From Streptomyces collinus (lineage in GTDB: Bacteria; Actinomycetota; Actinomycetes; Streptomycetales; Streptomycetaceae), in NCBI RefSeq assembly GCF_031348265.1, contig NZ_CP133771.1:7998001-8062000 (forward strand): 64,000 nucleotides of DNA, written 5' to 3'. Positions 33,984 through 42,822 of the stretch are shown here, piece after piece (within the stretch, counting starts at the first letter, position 1; each line of letters opens with the position of its first letter). The notes beneath the pieces are model-generated. The model had not been told where the DNA came from and made no database searches. It saw only the letters and a list, made by a program, of their open reading frames with translations. The position numbers and the translations under genes are program-made.

Positions 33984-34033
33984 CGGACCGGGGTCCGTTT
34001 AACTTTGTAGCATCCTAACCGGACCACGGTCCA
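33984..34033. promoter_or_regulatory. Two TetR-type operators, CGGACC-N2-GGTCCG
   Basis: CGGACCGGGGTCCG (33984-33997) and CGGACCACGGTCCA (34020-34033) share the same half sites, 36 bases apart centre to centre. Both lie in the divergent promoter between the FMN reductase and TetR genes. Confidence 0.8.
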
Positions 34034-34063
34034 GTTTTGTTCCCGATGCTTTACGCTGGCTTC

Positions 34064-34732
34064 ATGTCCGCCGTCCCGCACCCCCTTCCGGCGCCCCAGG
34101 AGCCCGTCGCCCACCCCGAGCTGGTGCAGCTGGGGGCCGCCCTGGAGGGCGATGAGCCGTGCCTGCGGGCCGACGCCGCACGCAACCGCGCCCGGCTGCT
34201 GGAGGCCGCCGGACGGCTGGTGGCCGAGCGCGGCGCGGAGGCCGTCACGATGGAGGCGGTGGCCGCCGAGGCCCGTGTCGGCAAGGGCACGGTCTTCCGC
34301 AGGTTCGGCGACCGTACCGGCCTCCTGACGGCGTTGCTCGATCATTCGGAGAAGAAGTTCCAGGCCTCCTTCCTCGGCGGCCCGCCGCCGCTCGGGCCCG
34401 GAGCGCCGCCCGTGGAGCGGCTGCGGGCGTTCGGCTGTGCGATGCTGCGTCGGTCGACCGAGGACCTGGAACTCCAGCTGGCCGCCGAGCCGTGCGCCTC
34501 CCGCCGCTTCACCAACCCGGCCCGCAGCGTGCTGCGTCACCACGTCGTCATGCTGCTGCGGCAGGCGGTCCCGGACGCCGACTGCGAGTTGCTCTCCCAC
34601 GCGCTGATGGGTCAGCTCGACCCGGCCCTGATACACCACCTGACCCAGCAGTGCGGTCTGCCCATGGCCCGCCTGGAGGACGCGTGGACCGACCTGGTCG
34701 ACCGGGTGACAGGTACGGCCCCGACCGGCTGA
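34064..34732 (+). CDS. TetR family transcriptional regulator
   Basis: 222 residues from ATG 34064. The N-terminal HTH reads NRARLLEAAGRLVAERGAEA, VTMEAVAAEARVGKGTVFRRF, standard for TetR, followed by an all-helical ligand domain. A TACGCT -10-like element sits about six bases before the ATG and no ribosome binding site is visible, so a leaderless transcript is likely. Operators in the divergent promoter imply autoregulation and control of the FMN reductase gene; the ligand is probably a quinone-like or electrophilic compound, by inference from the target. Confidence 0.9.
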   Translation: MSAVPHPLPAPQEPVAHPELVQLGAALEGDEPCLRADAARNRARLLEAAGRLVAERGAEAVTMEAVAAEARVGKGTVFRRFGDRTGLLTALLDHSEKKFQASFLGGPPPLGPGAPPVERLRAFGCAMLRRSTEDLELQLAAEPCASRRFTNPARSVLRHHVVMLLRQAVPDADCELLSHALMGQLDPALIHHLTQQCGLPMARLEDAWTDLVDRVTGTAPTG

Positions 34733-34826
34733 GGTCCGCTCGCGGATCCCCGTGACCGCTCACGGCTTCCTCACAACTCCCCCGCCGGAAGCGCGCATTG
34801 AGGCTTCTGCCAAGATGCCGTACGTC

Positions 34827-35864
34827 ATGGTGCAGATACCGAAAACGCCCGCGCCCCCGTCCCCCGCACCGTCGCGCTCCGTGCCCACGAGCGCCGATGT
34901 GGCCCGCCTGGCCGGCGTCTCGCGCGCGACCGTCTCCTACGTCCTCAACAACACCAGTGCCGTACGGATCAGCGAACCCACCCGCCGCCGTGTGCACGAG
35001 GCGGCGAAGGAGCTCGGCTACGTACCGCACGCGGCGGCCCGCAGTCTGCGCGCCGGGCACAGCCGCATGGTCCTGATCCCCGCGCCGACCTTCCCCGTCG
35101 GCCCGCTCTACAGCCGGTTCCTCACCGACCTCCAGAACGCGCTCGCCGCCCTGGACTACACGGTCGTGCAGCACGGCACCGGCGGCCCGCACGGCGACGA
35201 AGCGGCCCGCGTCTGGGCCGAGTTGCGGCCCGTGGCCGTGCTCGTGCCGGGCTCCGGCCTCGGTCCGCGCGGGGTCGCGGTGCTCAAGCGCTCGGGGGCG
35301 CGAGCCGTGGTCACCCTCGGCCCCGAGACCATCGAGGGCGCGCACGCCCTGCTCATGGACCACGACGTCGTCGGCCACAGCGCGGGCGCCCACCTCTACG
35401 ACCGAGGCCGGCGGCGGATCGGCGTCGTCGTCCCGCAGGAGCCCGGCCTGGAGGCGTTCTCCGCGCCCCGCCTCGACGGCGTGCGCCAGTCCGTGCGCGG
35501 CACGGACGCCACGGTGACCGAACTGCCCCTCGCCTACGACGAACAGGCCGCGGCGCGCCTCGCCGCCCGCTGGCGCACCCTGGGCCTGGACTCCGTGTTC
35601 ACCTACAACGACGAGTACGCGATGCTGCTCATGCGGGCCCTGCTGGACGAGGGCATCCGCATCCCCGAGGAGACGGCCGTGGTCGGCGCCGACGACCTGA
35701 TGCTCGGGCGGCTGCTGCGGCCCCGGCTGAGCACGGTCCGTCTGGAGCTGCCCTGCGGCCGTGAACTCGCCGAACTGGTCGACCGTGCGGTCCGCAGGCC
35801 CGCCACCGAACCCGAGACGCACAAGGTGCTGGGGGCGACGGTGCTGCACCGCGAATCGAGCTGA
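34827..35864 (+). CDS. LacI family transcriptional regulator
   Basis: About 345 residues. The HTH SADVARLAGVSRATVSYVLNN and the hinge HAAARSLRAG are typical of LacI/GalR proteins, followed by a two-lobed ligand domain (about 75-340) with DSVFTYNDEYAMLLMRALLD. The start is uncertain: ATG 34827 and ATG 34815 both give normal N-termini, and neither has a clear ribosome binding site. The aldehyde dehydrogenase gene lies about 230 bases downstream on the same strand. The ligand is probably a sugar or related metabolite and cannot be specified. Confidence 0.87.
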   Translation: MVQIPKTPAPPSPAPSRSVPTSADVARLAGVSRATVSYVLNNTSAVRISEPTRRRVHEAAKELGYVPHAAARSLRAGHSRMVLIPAPTFPVGPLYSRFLTDLQNALAALDYTVVQHGTGGPHGDEAARVWAELRPVAVLVPGSGLGPRGVAVLKRSGARAVVTLGPETIEGAHALLMDHDVVGHSAGAHLYDRGRRRIGVVVPQEPGLEAFSAPRLDGVRQSVRGTDATVTELPLAYDEQAAARLAARWRTLGLDSVFTYNDEYAMLLMRALLDEGIRIPEETAVVGADDLMLGRLLRPRLSTVRLELPCGRELAELVDRAVRRPATEPETHKVLGATVLHRESS

Positions 35865-35931
35865 CGCCACGGCATCCGCCGGGCCGACGCGTGACCGGGG
35901 GCCCGCCTTTCGCGCCATGGCACGGCTAGGA

Positions 35932-35947
35932 TGTTGCATGCTCAACA
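35932..35947. promoter_or_regulatory. TGTTGCATGCTCAACA operator-like dyad
   Basis: TGTTG and CAACA arms flank CATGCT about 145 bases before the aldehyde dehydrogenase start, in the 226-base gap after the LacI gene. The TTGCATG-CTCAA core resembles MarR-type sites. No gene is seen in the gap. Confidence 0.4.
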
Positions 35948-36090
35948 AAAACGGGGGCGCATTCCCGGGCGACCGCGGCACACCGCTGCGCCCGCTCGGC
36001 GCGTCCCGCCATGTGACCGCCGAACCGGCCGCGCACGTACGGGAGTCCAGACCACCCCGTCAGCCGGTGACGATCGATCGGAGAGCCGAC

Positions 36091-37527
36091 ATGCCGTTGC
36101 TCGACACCAGGACCTGGCAGCCCCGCCGCCTCACAGGGCCCGGGTACACCGTCACCGAGCCCGCCACCGGCCAGGCCCTCGGCCCCCTCACCCTCGCCAC
36201 CCCGCAGGACGTCGGGGCCGCCGCCGGGAAGGCCGCCGACGCCCAGCGGGAGTGGGCACGCACCCCGCACTTCGCCCGTGCCGCCGTGCTCCGCAAGGCG
36301 GGTGACCTGTTCACCGCGCACGCCGACGAACTGCGGGAATGGCTCGTCCGCGAATCTGGTTCCGTCCCCGGCAAGGCCGACTTCGAACTGCACGTGGCCG
36401 CCCAGGAGTGCTACGAGGCCGCCGCCCTCGCCTCCCGCCCGGCCGGCCAGGTCCTGCCCAGCGAGGCGCCGCGCCTGTCGTACACCCGACGCGTCCCGGC
36501 CGGTGTGGTGGGCGTGATCGCGCCGTTCAACGCCCCCCTGATCCTGTCCATCCGCTCCGTCGCACCGGCCCTGGCGCTGGGCAACGCGGTCCTGCTGAAG
36601 CCGGACCCGCGCACGGCCGTCTGCGGAGGGCTGGCCCTCGCCGCGGTCTTCGCGGCCGCCGGCCTGCCGGAGGAACTCCTGCATGTGCTCCCCGGCGGCC
36701 CGGACGCCGGACAGGCCCTGGTCGCCGATCCACGCGTGCCGGTCATCTCCTTCACCGGCTCCACCGCCGCCGGACGGGCCGTGGGCGAGGCCGCCGGACG
36801 CCACCTCAAGCGGGCCCACCTGGAACTGGGCGGAAACTCCGCCATGATCGTGCTGGAGGACGCCGACCTCGACGCGGTGATCTCCACGGCCGCCTGGGGC
36901 TCGTTCTTCCACCAGGGCCAGATCTGCATGACCACCGGCCGCCACCTGGTGCACGCGTCCCTCTACGACGAGTACGTGCAGCGGCTGGCCGCCAAGGCGG
37001 ACTCGCTCGCCGTCGGCGACCCCTACCGGGACCGGGTCCACCTGGGCCCGATCATCGACTCGGGCCAGCTCGGCAAGATCAGCGGCCTGGTCGAGGCCAG
37101 CAGGAGCGCGGGCGCCAAGGTCGTCGCCGGCGGCACCCACGACAGGCTCTTCTACCGGCCGACGGTCCTCGCCCACGTCGACGACCGCACCCCCGCATAC
37201 ACGGAGGAGGTCTTCGGCCCCGTCGCGCCCGTCCGCTCCTTCACCACCGCCGACGAGGCGGCGGCCCTGGCCGCGCAGAGCCCGTACGGCCTGTCCCTGG
37301 GCATCGTCACCAGGGACCCGGCCCGCGGCCTGGACCTCGCCGAGCGCATCCCGACCGGCATCGTCCACATCAACGACCAGACCGTGAACGACGAGGCCGT
37401 GGCGCCCTTCGGCGGAGTCGCCGCCTCCGGCACCGGCGCCCGCTTCGGTGGTGAGGCCAACCTGGAGGCCTTCACCGAACTGCGCTGGACGACGGTACGC
37501 GGAGACGTGGCTCCGTACCCCTTCTAG
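36091..37527 (+). CDS. Aldehyde dehydrogenase (benzaldehyde/vanillin dehydrogenase-like)
   Basis: 478 residues from ATG 36091 (CGGAGAG upstream). NAD-dependent aldehyde dehydrogenase fold: VVGVIAPFNAPLILSIRS, NAVLLKPDP, VISFTGSTAAGRAVG, catalytic Glu in LELGGNSAMIVL and catalytic Cys in FFHQGQICMTTGR, then EEVFGPVAPVRSF. The HQGQICMTTGR context is typical of aromatic aldehyde (benzaldehyde, vanillin, salicylaldehyde) dehydrogenases. It likely oxidises an aromatic aldehyde to the acid. No ring-cleavage genes are close by. Confidence 0.9.
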   Translation: MPLLDTRTWQPRRLTGPGYTVTEPATGQALGPLTLATPQDVGAAAGKAADAQREWARTPHFARAAVLRKAGDLFTAHADELREWLVRESGSVPGKADFELHVAAQECYEAAALASRPAGQVLPSEAPRLSYTRRVPAGVVGVIAPFNAPLILSIRSVAPALALGNAVLLKPDPRTAVCGGLALAAVFAAAGLPEELLHVLPGGPDAGQALVADPRVPVISFTGSTAAGRAVGEAAGRHLKRAHLELGGNSAMIVLEDADLDAVISTAAWGSFFHQGQICMTTGRHLVHASLYDEYVQRLAAKADSLAVGDPYRDRVHLGPIIDSGQLGKISGLVEASRSAGAKVVAGGTHDRLFYRPTVLAHVDDRTPAYTEEVFGPVAPVRSFTTADEAAALAAQSPYGLSLGIVTRDPARGLDLAERIPTGIVHINDQTVNDEAVAPFGGVAASGTGARFGGEANLEAFTELRWTTVRGDVAPYPF

Positions 37528-37563
37528 GGGCGCCCGCCGGCCCATCCAGGGCCGCGCCGTGCG

Positions 37564-37950
37564 CTAGCCCGCCTGCTGGCCTTCCTGGGCCTGCTGCTCG
37601 GCGATCGACTTGCGCACCTCGTCCATGTCGAGGTTGCGGGCCTGCCCGATGACGTCCGTCAGGGCGGCCTCGGGCAGGGCGCCGGGCTGGGCGAACACGG
37701 CCACCTGGTCACGGACGATCATCAGCGTGGGGATGGACTGGATACCGAAGGCCGCGGCCAACTCGGGCTGCGCCTCGGTGTCCACCTTGCCGAACACCAG
37801 GTCCGGGTTCTCCCCGGCTGCCTTCTCGTACACCGGGGCGAACTGCTTGCACGGCCCGCACCAGTCGGCCCAGAAGTCGATCAGGACGAACTCGTTGTCC
37901 GTGACCGTCTGGTCGAAGTTCTCCTTGGTGAGCTCCACGGTGCTGCTCAT
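37564..37950 (-). CDS. trxA: Thioredoxin
   Basis: 128 residues from ATG 37950, nine bases after GAGGGA. The active site FWADWCGPCKQFAP is intact (Cys pair near residues 35-38), with the cis-Pro loop QSIPTLMIV. The C-terminal extension (about 20 residues, MDEVRKSIAEQQAQEG) is longer than in minimal thioredoxins. It is divergent from a disulfide oxidoreductase gene, but that enzyme is of the lipoamide dehydrogenase type, not a thioredoxin reductase; it reduces protein disulfides in the cytoplasm. Confidence 0.95.
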   Translation of the reverse strand: MSSTVELTKENFDQTVTDNEFVLIDFWADWCGPCKQFAPVYEKAAGENPDLVFGKVDTEAQPELAAAFGIQSIPTLMIVRDQVAVFAQPGALPEAALTDVIGQARNLDMDEVRKSIAEQQAQEGQQAG

Positions 37951-38069
37951 GGCGTAAATCCCTCTTCCTGGTGTGGGGTCAAGCCGTCGGCACAACACGG
38001 CCGACCGGACACGTATTCCGCGCCCCTACCCATGTGGCCAGGGCGCACACCACCCACCAGACTGACCCC

Positions 38070-39500
38070 ATGACGGAAACGGAAACCAACGCGTACGACG
38101 TCGTGGTGCTCGGGGCCGGGCCCGTGGGGGAGAACGTCGCCGACCGCACCCGCGCCGCCGGACTGACCACCGCGGTCGTGGAGAGCGAACTCGTCGGCGG
38201 CGAGTGCTCCTACTGGGCGTGCATGCCCAGCAAGGCCCTGCTGCGGCCGGTCATCGCCCGCGCGGACGCCCGCCGCGTGCCGGGCCTGCGCCAGTCCGTG
38301 CAGGGCCCCCTCGACGCGTCGGCGGTCCTCGCCCACCGGGACTACTACACCTCGAACTGGAAGGACGACGGCCAGGTCGGCTGGCTCGACTCCATCGGCG
38401 CAGACCTCCACCGCGGCCACGGCCGTCTCACGGGGCCGCGCACGGTGACGGTCACCGGCCCCGACGGCGGCGAGCGCGTCCTGACCGCCCGGCACGCCGT
38501 CGCCGTCTGCACCGGCAGCCGCGCCGCCCTGCCCGGCCTGCCCGGGCTCGACGCCGTCAAGCCGTGGACCAGCCGGGAGGCCACCAGCTCCCGGACCGTG
38601 CCCGGCCGGCTGATCGTGATCGGCGGCGGCGTGGTCGCGACCGAGATGGCCACCGTCTGGCAGGCCCTCGGCTCGCAGGTCACCCTGCTGGTCCGCGGCA
38701 AGGGCCTGCTCCCCAGGATGGAGCCCTTCGCCGGGGAACTGATCGCCGATGCGCTCAAGGAGGCCGGAGCCGACGTCCGTACGGGCACCTCGGTGAAGTC
38801 GGTGACCCGGGAGAACGAGACGGTCGTGGCCGTCACCGGCACGGGCGAGCGCATCGAGGCCGACGAGATCCTCTTCGCCACCGGCCGCGCCCCGCGCACC
38901 GACGACATCGGCCTGGAGTCCATCGGCCTCGACCCCGGCTCCTGGCTCCCGGTCGACGACAGCCTCCGCGTGACCGGCCACGACTGGCTGTACGCGGTCG
39001 GCGACGTGAACCACCGCGCCCTCCTCACCCACCAGGGCAAGTACCAGGCCCGCATCGCGGGCGCCGCCATCGCCGCGCGGGCCACCGGGGAGACCCTCCT
39101 GGCGGAGCCCTGGGGCGCCCACGCCGCGACCGCCGACCACACGGCCGTCCCGCAGGTGGTCTTCACCGACCCCGAGGCGGCGGCCGTGGGCCTGTCCCTG
39201 GCCGAGGCGAAAGAGGCGGGGCACCGCGTGAGGGCCGTCGACGTGGACCTGTCCACCGTCTCCGGGGCCGGCCTGTACGCCGACGGCTACCAGGGCCGCG
39301 CCCGCATGGTCGTCGACATCGAGGACGAGATCCTGCGCGGCGTCACCTTCGTGGGTCCCGGCGTCGGCGAACTCATCCACTCCGCGACCATCGCGGTCGC
39401 CGGCCAGGTCCCGGTCAGCCGCCTGTGGCACGCCGTCCCGTCGTACCCGACGATCAGCGAGGTGTGGCTGCGGCTGCTGGAGGCGTACCGGGACGCGTGA
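38070..39500 (+). CDS. Pyridine nucleotide-disulfide oxidoreductase (class I, dihydrolipoamide dehydrogenase-like)
   Basis: 476 residues from ATG 38070. FAD motif VVLGAGPVGENVADRTRAAG, redox-active pair GGECSYWACMPSK (Cys-x4-Cys), NAD motif LIVIGGGVVATEMA and second FAD motif WLYAVGDVNHRALLTH. The C-terminal dimerisation domain lacks the usual His-x4-Glu catalytic pair of lipoamide dehydrogenase in the obvious place (HSATIAVAGQVPVSRLWHAVPSYPTISE ends with HAVPSYPT), so an alternative substrate is possible. Mercuric or mycothione reductase-like relatives share the layout. Confidence 0.88.
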   Translation: MTETETNAYDVVVLGAGPVGENVADRTRAAGLTTAVVESELVGGECSYWACMPSKALLRPVIARADARRVPGLRQSVQGPLDASAVLAHRDYYTSNWKDDGQVGWLDSIGADLHRGHGRLTGPRTVTVTGPDGGERVLTARHAVAVCTGSRAALPGLPGLDAVKPWTSREATSSRTVPGRLIVIGGGVVATEMATVWQALGSQVTLLVRGKGLLPRMEPFAGELIADALKEAGADVRTGTSVKSVTRENETVVAVTGTGERIEADEILFATGRAPRTDDIGLESIGLDPGSWLPVDDSLRVTGHDWLYAVGDVNHRALLTHQGKYQARIAGAAIAARATGETLLAEPWGAHAATADHTAVPQVVFTDPEAAAVGLSLAEAKEAGHRVRAVDVDLSTVSGAGLYADGYQGRARMVVDIEDEILRGVTFVGPGVGELIHSATIAVAGQVPVSRLWHAVPSYPTISEVWLRLLEAYRDA

Positions 39501-39545
39501 CCCGCGGTCCGCCGGGCCCGGGGTGAGGCAGGGGCGACGGATCCG

Positions 39546-40043
39546 CTACGCGTGCGCGGGCACCACCAGCGCACGATGGGCGTCGTCCCAGTCGTCCCAC
39601 AGGTCCTGCTCCGCCTCCGGCAGGAGCAGCACCCGGTCCGGGCGCAGCGCGTCGACGGCGCCCGCGTCGTGCGTGACCATGACGGTCGTGCCCGGGTAGG
39701 TGCCCACGCCGGACAGGACGTCGACGCGCTTGCCGGTGTCGCCGCCGGTGAACAAGACCTCACCGTCGGTGAGGTGCGGGGCGGCACCGGCCAGGTGCTC
39801 GCGGACCGTCGACTCCGGGTCCAGGGTGTCGTGTTCCTGCGCGAAGTAACCCAGGCGCGGACCGTGCCCGTGGACCACCCGGCCGCCGTCGGGCGAGTCC
39901 TGCCCGGCGAGGAGGCGCAGCAGAGTGGTCTTCCCGGCGCCGCTGGGACCGAGCACGACCACCCGGCTGCCCCGGTCGACGGCCAGGTCGACACCCCGCA
40001 GGACGTGCCGGCCGTGGCCGCCGTAAGACCTGGTGAGGCTCAC
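39546..40043 (-). pseudogene. ABC-F family ATPase remnant lacking signature and Walker B segment
   Basis: The frame reads as the second ATPase domain of an ABC-F protein (LTRSYGGHGRHVLRGVDL; Walker A LGPSGAGKTTLLRLL; YFAQEHDTLDP), then DTGKRVDVLSG jumps directly to TYPGTTVMVTHDAGAV. In intact homologues about 50 residues lie at this point, holding the rest of the LSGGE signature, the Walker B Asp and the catalytic Glu. The N-terminal ATPase domain and interdomain linker are also missing; coding-like sequence upstream (to about 40110) stops at the deformylase gene. The product cannot hydrolyse ATP normally. ABC-F genes often give ribosome protection or antibiotic resistance. Confidence 0.8.
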
Positions 40044-40120
40044 CGCGCCGAGCGGGATCCGGCCGCAGGGCGAGGCACCGCGACGGACGCCTCCGGATGT
40101 CGGCCGGACGGATCTGCTCG

Positions 40121-40765
40121 CTACGGCAGTTCGAAGCCCAGTGCCCGCGCCGCCTCCTCCGGCGTGGGCTGGGCCCAGCGCTCCGCCATCGCCTGGTTGG
40201 ACGACAGCGAACGCGACTCGGCGCGGTCCAGGTACAGGACGCCGTCGAGGTGGTCCGTCTCGTGCTGCACGATCCGGGCCGGCCAGCCGGAGAACACCTC
40301 GTCCAGAGCCCGCCCGTGCTCGTCCTGCCCGGTCAGCCGCACCTCGGCGGGCCGTGCCACCACCGCCTGCCAGCCGGGCACGCTCAGGCAGCCCTCGAAG
40401 AACGCGGCCCGCCTGGCACCGACGGGCTCGTAGGAGGGATTGACCAGGACGCGGAACGGCTGCGGTACCCGCCCGCGCACGCGGCGCACCTCCTCCGGCA
40501 CCGGCGCCGGATCCTCGATCACGGCGATCCGGAGCTCCACACCCACCTGCGGCGCCGCCAGACCGACTCCGGGCGCCGCACGCATGGTGATCCGCAGGGC
40601 CTCGACGAACCGGGCCAGCAGGGCGGGCTCCAGCTGGCCGTCGAACGGCTCGGCACCGCGCCGCAGCACCGGGTCACCGGCCGCGACGATGGTCAACGGC
40701 AGCCCCTCGTCGAGGAGTTGCCCGACCCGTTCGGCCAGGGGTGCGCGATCGTCCGGAGTTCCCAT
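40121..40765 (-). CDS. def: Peptide deformylase
   Basis: 214 residues from ATG 40765 (GAGGCG upstream). The three deformylase motifs are present: GVGLAAPQVG (motif 1), EGCLSVPG (motif 2, metal-binding Cys) and QHETDHLDG (motif 3, HExxH). It removes the formyl group from nascent proteins. It is slightly longer than the minimal enzyme, with an N-terminal extension of about 20 residues typical of a streptomycete class. It is followed at once by the broken ABC-F gene. Streptomycetes usually carry several def copies. Confidence 0.95.
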   Translation of the reverse strand: MGTPDDRAPLAERVGQLLDEGLPLTIVAAGDPVLRRGAEPFDGQLEPALLARFVEALRITMRAAPGVGLAAPQVGVELRIAVIEDPAPVPEEVRRVRGRVPQPFRVLVNPSYEPVGARRAAFFEGCLSVPGWQAVVARPAEVRLTGQDEHGRALDEVFSGWPARIVQHETDHLDGVLYLDRAESRSLSSNQAMAERWAQPTPEEAARALGFELP

Positions 40766-40799
40766 CGCCTCAGGATGGCACGGCACCCCCCACCCCCGC

Positions 40800-40813
40800 G
40801 TGATGCACGTCAC
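40800..40813. promoter_or_regulatory. Crp-like site GTGATGCACGTCAC
   Basis: A GTGA-N6-TCAC dyad lies between the divergent deformylase and PepSY genes, fitting the Crp-type consensus of actinobacteria. Distance to the PepSY start is about 105 bases. Confidence 0.45.
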
Positions 40814-40918
40814 ATGGGGTCTCCGGGAACTGAACGCCCCGCCGCCCCGACTACTGCACCGCGACGGCCACCGCCGACACGCAACGGCCCAGAAGACACC
40901 ACCCGGAGAAGCCCGCCG

Positions 40919-42322
40919 ATGACCACCGCTCCCTCGACCACCACGGACGAGGCCCCCCAACCAGCCGCCCCGGCCCAGTCGAAGAGCAACTGGGCACCGC
41001 TGCGCCCGCTGATCCTCCGCCTGCACTTCTATGCCGGGGTGCTGGTGGCGCCGTTCCTTCTCGTCGCCGCCGTCACCGGCCTGCTGTACGCCGGTTCCTT
41101 CCAGGCCGAGAAGCTCGTGTACGACCACGAGATGACCGTCCCCGCCGGGGAGCGGAAACTGCCGATCAGCGAACAGGTGGCCGCCGCCCGCAAGGCCCAC
41201 CCCGAGGGCACGATCTCGGCCGTACGCCCCTCGCCGGAGGCCGACGCGACGACCAGGGTGATGCTGTCCGGCGTCCCGGGCGTGGGCGAGGGCCACACGC
41301 TCGCCGTTTTCGTCGACCCGTACACCGCGAAGGTGCGCGGCTCCCTCGAACAGTACGGCTCGACCGGCGCCCTGCCGTTGCGCACCTGGATCGACGAGTT
41401 CCACCGGGACCTGCACCTGGGGGAGACGGGGCGGCTGTACAGCGAGCTGGCGGCCAGCTGGCTGGGGATCATCTCGGCGGCCGGACTGGTGCTGTGGTTC
41501 TCCCGGCGCCGCGCCCTGCGCAAGGTGCGGGGCACCAAGGGGCGGCGGCGCACCCTCGGACTGCACGGCAGTGTCGGCGTGTGGGCGGCGGCCGGGTTCT
41601 TCTTCCTCTCGGCGACCGGTCTGACCTGGTCGGCGTACGCAGGGGCCCACATCGACGAGCTGCGGACCTCACTGGGCCAGGCCACCCCGTCGGTGTCGGC
41701 CGCGGCCGGCGGCGAGCACGGCGGCCACGACTCCGCCGCCGGGCAGGCGGGCGACGCCGCGCACGGCGTGGGCCTGGACAAGGTCCTGGCGGCGGCGCGG
41801 GCCGAAGGGCTGGGCGACCCGGTGGAGATCGTGCCGCCCGCCGACGCGAACTCGGCGTACGTCGTCAAGCAGGTGCAGCGCAGCTGGCCCACGAAGCAGG
41901 ACGCCGTCGCGATCGACCCGGCCGGCGGCGAGGTCGCCGACGTGCTGCGCTTCGAGGACCACCCGGTGCTCGCGAAGCTCACCCGCTGGGGCATCGACCT
42001 GCACACCGGCGTCCTCTTCGGCCTGGCCAACCAGATCGCCCTGATGCTGCTCGCGCTGTCCCTGATCCTGCTGATCGTCTGGGGCTACCGCATGTGGTGG
42101 CAGCGCGGCCGCGGCAGCGCCTTCGGCCGGCCGATCCCGCGCGGCGCCTGGCAGCATGTCCCGCCGCAGATCCTGGTACCGCTGCTCGCGGGCATCGCCG
42201 TCCTCGGGTACTTCCTTCCCCTGTTCGGCATCCCGCTGGCCGCGTTCCTCGCCGTCGACATCCTGCTGGGGGAGATCGCCCACCGGCGGGGGCGGCGGTC
42301 GTACGGAACGCCGGCCGGGTAG
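40919..42322 (+). CDS. PepSY-associated TM helix protein
   Basis: 467 residues from ATG 40919. Four or five membrane helices: LHFYAGVLVAPFLLVAAVTGLLY, the SWLGIISAAGLVLWFSRRRA segment, GVWAAAGFFFLSATGLTWS, LANQIALMLLALSLILLIVWGY and two near the C-terminus. Between them are two extracellular PepSY-type stretches, one holding a His-rich patch (GGEHGGHDSAAG near 265-280). The family resembles the iron uptake/ferric reductase-like PepSY_TM proteins. Metal-linked function is inferred from the His patch and family only. Confidence 0.85.
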   Translation: MTTAPSTTTDEAPQPAAPAQSKSNWAPLRPLILRLHFYAGVLVAPFLLVAAVTGLLYAGSFQAEKLVYDHEMTVPAGERKLPISEQVAAARKAHPEGTISAVRPSPEADATTRVMLSGVPGVGEGHTLAVFVDPYTAKVRGSLEQYGSTGALPLRTWIDEFHRDLHLGETGRLYSELAASWLGIISAAGLVLWFSRRRALRKVRGTKGRRRTLGLHGSVGVWAAAGFFFLSATGLTWSAYAGAHIDELRTSLGQATPSVSAAAGGEHGGHDSAAGQAGDAAHGVGLDKVLAAARAEGLGDPVEIVPPADANSAYVVKQVQRSWPTKQDAVAIDPAGGEVADVLRFEDHPVLAKLTRWGIDLHTGVLFGLANQIALMLLALSLILLIVWGYRMWWQRGRGSAFGRPIPRGAWQHVPPQILVPLLAGIAVLGYFLPLFGIPLAAFLAVDILLGEIAHRRGRRSYGTPAG

Positions 42323-42342
42323 CGGCACCCCCGGCGCACGGA

Positions 42343-42368
42343 TGCCCGGCTCCTCACGGAGCCGGGCA
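42343..42368. terminator. Convergent hairpin terminator
   Basis: TGCCCGGCTCC (42343-42353), loop TCAC, GGAGCCGGGCA (42358-42368): an 11-bp perfect stem between the convergent PepSY and TPR genes. Confidence 0.8.
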
Positions 42369-42387
42369 CCTTCGGGTACGGCCCGGG

Positions 42388-42747
42388 TCAGCGCTCCTCG
42401 AAGTCACCCGCGAGCGCCGAGGCGATCCGCAGGTGCGACTCCGCCTCCTCGTTCCGGTTCTGCCGCTGGAGGGTGCGGCCGAGCATCAGCCGGGCGTAGT
42501 GCTCCACGGGGTCCCGCTCGATGATCGTCCGCAACTCGCCCTCGGCGCGGTGCAGTTGGGCGGAGTGGTAGTAGGAGCGCGCCAGGAGCAGCCGGGGCCC
42601 GGTCTGCTCGGGCACCTCCTCGACCAGCCCGACCAGGACGCGCGCGGCGGCGGCGTAGTCCTTGGCGTCGAAGAACAGCTGCGCGCGCTCCCAGCGCTCG
42701 GCCGGGGTTCCGTGGGCGTAGTACGTGGTGTCCTGCGTGGTGTTCAC
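42388..42747 (-). CDS. Small tetratricopeptide repeat protein
   Basis: 119 residues with three TPR-like helix pairs: AERWERAQLFFDAKDYAAAARVL, GPRLLLARSYYHSAQLHRAEGEL and HYARLMLGRTLQRQNRNEEAESHL. Short TPR proteins of this form are common in streptomycetes; partner unknown. The ATG at 42747 follows GGAGG-like bases (GAAGGAGG about 8 before). It may be cotranscribed with the two genes upstream, although a gap of about 75 bases separates them. Confidence 0.82.
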   Translation of the reverse strand: MNTTQDTTYYAHGTPAERWERAQLFFDAKDYAAAARVLVGLVEEVPEQTGPRLLLARSYYHSAQLHRAEGELRTIIERDPVEHYARLMLGRTLQRQNRNEEAESHLRIASALAGDFEER

Positions 42748-42822
42748 TCGGGGCCTCCTTCGAGGCCGACAACCGAGCCCGCCCGTCCGGTATTCCGCCG
42801 ACGGGTGTCAGGGGGAGAGGCC

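Noticed and set aside
40097..40918. Long N-terminal extension of the PepSY protein
   Set aside because: It crosses the deformylase gene and the Crp-like site; ATG 40919 gives a normal N-terminus.
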